Part shown: one piece after another, positions 6,237 to 6,962 of the stretch
How the letters are laid out: every line of letters starts with the position of its first letter
How positions within the stretch are numbered: position 1 is the first letter of the stretch
DNA from: Alistipes sp.
Lineage (GTDB): Bacteria > Bacteroidota > Bacteroidia > Bacteroidales > Rikenellaceae
Reading direction: 5' to 3'
Assembly: GCA_017559615.1 (NCBI GenBank)
Contig: JAFYRB010000020.1
Coordinates: 1 to 6,962 of the forward strand
DNA length: 6,962 bases
The notes under the pieces: generated by a model
The model's database searches: none
The model's input: the letters and a program-made list of their open reading frames with translations, nothing else
What the model was told of the DNA's origin: nothing
Program-made: the position numbers and the translations under genes

Positions 6237-6704
6237 TTATTCGATTGCAATCGTTTTCATCTCAGGAAGTCTCTCTCCACCATCACGCTTAGGGAGTCGA
6301 ATCTTAAGCACACCGTGGCTCATCTTAGCAGTGATTTTATCCTTGTCTACACTCTCTGGAAGATTAAAAATCTGACGGAATGAGGTATAAGAGAACTCTC
6401 GACGAAGGTAGTGATGCTTCTCATCCTTAGAGCAGTCCTCGTCACCACAACACTCCTTACCATCAGCATCTCTGTCAACCTCCTTCTCCAACAACACAAC
6501 GAGTTGATTCTCATTGTTTAGCTCCACGCGCATATCATCCTTGGTCATACCAGGAGCTGCAATCTCGATTTTAAACTTCTTGTCAGTCTCAATGACATTG
6601 ATTTGTGGTGCTGAGTTTCGCTTTGTATACAACTCTGGCCACTGCTCCATAAACAGGTCGCCAAGCATACTTGGCATACGATTAAATCTCTTTACTGGCA
6701 TCAT
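6237..6704 (-). CDS. Hsp20/alpha-crystallin small heat-shock protein with a Cys/His-rich loop
   Basis: This 155-aa ATP-independent holdase chaperone should form oligomers that bind unfolding proteins in the cytoplasm. A short N-terminal arm (1-32) precedes the alpha-crystallin domain (about 33-142). Landmarks are FKIEIAAPGMTKDDMRVEL (44-62), YLRREFSYTSFRQIFNLPE (99-117) and the signature SHGVLKIRLPK (129-139). The C-terminal IxI anchor is IAI (152-154). The loop between the central strands, usually a charged Lys/Glu stretch in this phylum, here holds C85, C86 and C91 in ECCGDEDC plus H97-H98. That could bind metal or sense redox state, but this is inference. ATG codons occur at 6704 and 6701; the first is listed and the second is equally possible. 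A strong terminator (6179-6220) follows, so this is a single-gene unit, divergent from rpsP. Confidence 0.95.
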   Translation of the reverse strand: MMPVKRFNRMPSMLGDLFMEQWPELYTKRNSAPQINVIETDKKFKIEIAAPGMTKDDMRVELNNENQLVVLLEKEVDRDADGKECCGDEDCSKDEKHHYLRREFSYTSFRQIFNLPESVDKDKITAKMSHGVLKIRLPKRDGGERLPEMKTIAIE

Positions 6705-6707
6705 AAT

Positions 6708-6729
6708 TTTAACATATTAAATGGTTAAA
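6708..6729 (-). promoter_or_regulatory. A/U-rich inverted repeat next to the hsp20 start codon
   Basis: TTTAAC (6708-6713) and GTTAAA (6724-6729) are perfect inverted arms around a 10-nt spacer. In the hsp20 mRNA this weak stem ends 3 nt before the ATG. It could shield the start region at low temperature, but five of the six pairs are A-U, so stability is doubtful. Confidence 0.3.
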
Positions 6730-6730
6730 C

Positions 6731-6755
6731 TGCACATATTCGGGTGCAAATACTA
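6731..6755 (-). promoter_or_regulatory. Possible hsp20 promoter core with overlapping palindrome
   Basis: On the minus strand TAGTATTTG (6755-6747) resembles the -7 box but has three bases rather than two between TA and TTTG, and no TTG occurs at the proper upstream distance. TGCAC (6731-6735) and GTGCA (6744-6748) form a 5-bp inverted repeat with 8-nt spacing overlapping its downstream edge, a possible operator. It does not match the CIRCE element. Support is weak. Confidence 0.3.
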
Positions 6756-6794
6756 TTCCACGACACAGATTTTGCTATTTTTTATTAAGAATAT

Positions 6795-6825
6795 TTTGCC
6801 AGATGAAAAATTGTTCGTACATTTG
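6795..6825 (+). promoter_or_regulatory. Bacteroidota-type promoter of rpsP
   Basis: TTTG (6795-6798), a 19-nt spacer and TACATTTG (6818-6825) match the phylum consensus. The expected start near 6832 gives a leader of about 55 nt before the rpsP ATG at 6888. Confidence 0.78.
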
Positions 6826-6834
6826 CGCGCTGAA

Positions 6835-6848
6835 AACCCAGATGGGTT
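6835..6848 (+). promoter_or_regulatory. Short hairpin at the 5' end of the rpsP leader
   Basis: AACCC (6835-6839) and GGGTT (6844-6848) form a 5-bp stem with the tetraloop AGAT, within a few bases of the predicted transcription start. It might stabilise the mRNA 5' end or take part in ribosomal-protein autoregulation; neither is shown. Confidence 0.4.
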
Positions 6849-6887
6849 ATGCGTATTTATTTATTAACCAATAAAATTTTATAGCAA

Positions 6888-6962
6888 ATGGCTGTTAAAA
6901 TTCGTTTGGCACGTCACGGTAAGAAGGGTTATGCTTTCTACCACATCGTTGCCGCAGATAGC
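6888..6962 (+). CDS. rpsP: 30S ribosomal protein S16 (partial, 3' end off the right edge)
   Basis: Only the first 25 codons are in the window. They read MAVKIRLARHGKKGYAFYHI followed by VAADS, the highly conserved N-terminus of ribosomal protein S16 (MxVKIRLxRxGxKxxPxYxIVxADS). S16 binds 16S rRNA early in 30S assembly. The position usually occupied by proline is alanine here (KKGYAFYHI), a common variant in this phylum. The start follows an A/T-rich leader without a Shine-Dalgarno. The gene has its own consensus promoter at 6795-6825 and is divergent from hsp20. Confidence 0.97.
   Translation, partial: MAVKIRLARHGKKGYAFYHIVAADS

Noticed and set aside
6087..6383. Plus-strand open frames of 98 and 78 codons starting in the gene-free interval
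   Set aside because: They run through the terminator hairpin and antisense into hsp20, with no start signal or recognisable protein.
6731..6748. A CIRCE (HrcA) operator ahead of hsp20
   Set aside because: The repeat is TGCAC-N8-GTGCA, whereas CIRCE has TTAGCACTC-N9-GAGTGCTAA; arm sequence and spacing differ.

Overview
The window reads as ordinary chromosomal DNA from a gut-type Bacteroidota, most likely order Bacteroidales. Rikenellaceae/Alistipes is a guess from general protein flavour, not shown. Three things point to the phylum. Promoters match the Bacteroidota form (TTTG or TTG about 20 nt upstream of TAnnTTTG). Most start codons lack a Shine-Dalgarno sequence and sit after A/T-rich leaders. 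The MerR-like and Nif3-like proteins have the form usual in this group.

Positions 1-4775 hold a leftward (minus-strand) five-gene run with gaps of 36, 2, 5 and 13 nt, very probably one operon. In order of transcription it encodes a TrkA-type K+ transport regulator, a deoxynucleoside kinase, an RsmF/RsmB-type rRNA cytosine-C5 methyltransferase, a MerR-family regulator with an AT-hook tail, and a Nif3-like dinuclear-metal protein that runs off the left edge. No TrkH channel gene is next to trkA.

Positions 4776-4903 form a 128-bp divergent intergenic region. It holds two near-perfect promoters that overlap back to back, one for the trkA operon and one for a rightward two-gene unit (4904-5602). 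That unit encodes a one-pass membrane protein with a five-cysteine tail and a zinc-ribbon protein with two membrane segments. Neither could be assigned a function.

Positions 5606-6007 encode a leftward MmcQ/YjbR-family protein whose stop lies 3 nt from the stop of the converging zinc-ribbon gene. It has its own consensus promoter. Positions 6008-6236 carry no gene. They hold that promoter, a strong terminator hairpin for the next gene, and a degenerate inverted repeat that could mark a small mobile-element relic. Positions 6237-6704 encode a leftward small heat-shock protein (Hsp20) with an unusual cysteine/histidine-bearing loop. Positions 6705-6887 are the divergent region between hsp20 and a rightward rpsP (ribosomal protein S16), which is cut by the right edge.

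I found no tRNA, rRNA, CRISPR array, complete insertion sequence, phage gene or recognisable defence system. The most interesting items are the interlocked divergent promoters, the uncharacterised Cys-rich/zinc-ribbon membrane pair, the Cys/His loop in Hsp20 and the AT-hook tail on the MerR protein. No convincing new system is visible.
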